Position numbers and translations under genes: made by a program
The notes under the pieces: model-generated
Told to the model about the DNA's origin: nothing
The model's database searches: none
What the model saw: the letters and a program-made list of their open reading frames with translations, nothing else
Part shown: piece by piece, positions 5,604 to 5,841 of the stretch
Numbering within the stretch: the stretch's first letter is position 1
Layout: each line of letters starts with the position of its first letter
Source: CAYJGN01 sp964369635
Lineage (GTDB): Bacteria; Bacillota; Clostridia; Oscillospirales; Ruminococcaceae
Reading direction: 5' to 3'
Assembly (NCBI GenBank): GCA_964369635.1
Contig: CAYJGN010000072.1
Span: 1-5,841 of the forward strand
DNA: 5,841 bases

Positions 5604-5618
5604 GCCCTCTTCAGCATC

Positions 5619-5661
5619 AAAAAGCAACTGACCGACGGGGTACGTCGGTCAGTTGCTTTTT
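5619..5661 (-). terminator. Strong terminator of the tRNA-Thr/Tyr transcript
   Basis: A perfect 19-bp stem (5619-5637 with 5643-5661) surrounds a 5-base loop; its core is GCAACTGACCGACG. Read on the minus strand it starts at the 3'-terminal A of tRNA-Tyr and ends in five T residues, so it is the terminator of the tRNA unit. It is flanked by A and T runs and can also stop plus-strand transcription. Confidence 0.92.
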
Positions 5662-5745
5662 GGTGGAAGAGGGTGGATTCGAACCACCGAAGCGAGACGC
5701 AACAGATTTACAGTCTGCCCCCTTTGGCCACTCGGGAACTCTTCC
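5661..5745 (-). tRNA. tRNA-Tyr (anticodon GTA)
   Basis: The 85-base gene includes an encoded CCA (5663-5661). The acceptor GGAAGAG (5745-5739) pairs with CTCTTCC (5671-5665), with discriminator A at 5664. The anticodon loop CTGTAAA has GTA at 5711-5709. A long variable arm, typical of bacterial class II tRNA-Tyr, precedes the T-arm GGTGGTTCGAATCCACC. It is transcribed with the upstream tRNA, with 65 bases between them. Confidence 0.96.
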
Positions 5746-5751
5746 ATATTT

Positions 5752-5771
5752 ATTGCAATTCACATTGCAAT
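5752..5771. repeat. Inverted repeat between the two tRNAs
   Basis: The palindromic octamer ATTGCAAT occurs twice (5752-5759 and 5764-5771) with TCAC between, so the tRNA precursor can fold a hairpin 6 bases upstream of tRNA-Tyr. It might help precursor processing. A small direct repeat, ATTTGAAA twice (about 5791-5807), follows. Confidence 0.5.
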
Positions 5772-5810
5772 TTTTAGATTTGTGCTTCAATTTGAAAGAT
5801 TTGAAACTTA

Positions 5811-5841
5811 TGGAGCTGGTGGACGGACTTGAACCCCCGAC
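5811..5841 (-). tRNA. tRNA 3' part, probably tRNA-Thr, cut by window edge
   Basis: On the minus strand this reads a T-arm with TTCAAGT loop, the acceptor strand CACCAGC, a T discriminator and an encoded CCA (5813-5811). The anticodon lies outside the window. The implied 5' acceptor GCTGGTG, the T discriminator and the position just upstream of tRNA-Tyr resemble clostridial tRNA-Thr genes, so Thr is an inference. One T-stem position appears as G opposite G, which is unusual. Confidence 0.8.

Noticed and set aside
5419..5631. 70-codon plus-strand frame with an internal LRMxVLFSS repeat
   Set aside because: It spans a whole terminator and both 28-base repeats and begins in a terminator T run; no ribosome binding site is seen. 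The amino-acid repeat is just the translated DNA repeat.

Overview
The window looks like chromosomal DNA from a low-GC, Gram-positive anaerobe of the class Clostridia. The basis is the AT-rich composition, strong AGGAGG-type ribosome binding sites, a consensus TTGACT-17-TATAAT promoter, frequent TTG starts, many Rho-independent terminators, and the sequence style of the L13, TtcA-like and tRNA genes. The assignment is an inference; nothing here fixes genus or species.

Layout. On the minus strand, bases 1-390 hold most of rplM (ribosomal protein L13), cut by the window edge. It has a consensus promoter and a ribosome binding site in the spacer. Reading the other way from the same spacer is a TtcA-family PP-loop enzyme for tRNA 2-thiolation (601-1305). 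After a 167-base gap comes the main feature: four tandem paralogous genes (1473-4444) on the plus strand. Each encodes a protein of about 240 residues with one N-terminal membrane anchor and an intact SGNH/GDSL-hydrolase domain. All four start with TTG, are spaced 15-16 bases apart and must be co-transcribed. A 44-codon ORF with a good ribosome binding site follows (4521-4655), then a strong terminator (4678-4724). Next is an Ogt/MGMT-type alkylated-DNA repair protein (4814-5317), whose promoter region carries a perfect 10-bp inverted repeat. The last part is an intergenic convergence zone (5318-5660) with three bidirectional terminators and two copies of a 28-base repeat. It is followed by tRNA-Tyr and the 3' end of a second tRNA, probably Thr, both on the minus strand.

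How it fits together. The flanks are housekeeping: ribosome, tRNA modification, tRNAs and DNA repair. The SGNH cluster is the accessory part. Its four enzymes keep the Ser-Asp-His catalytic residues and the oxyanion-hole blocks. Their N-termini, C-termini and gene junctions are nearly identical while their middles diverge. That pattern fits tandem duplication followed by homogenisation of the ends and diversification of the substrate-facing middle. Their substrates cannot be read from the sequence; exported or surface-facing deacylation or esterase activity is the reasonable inference.
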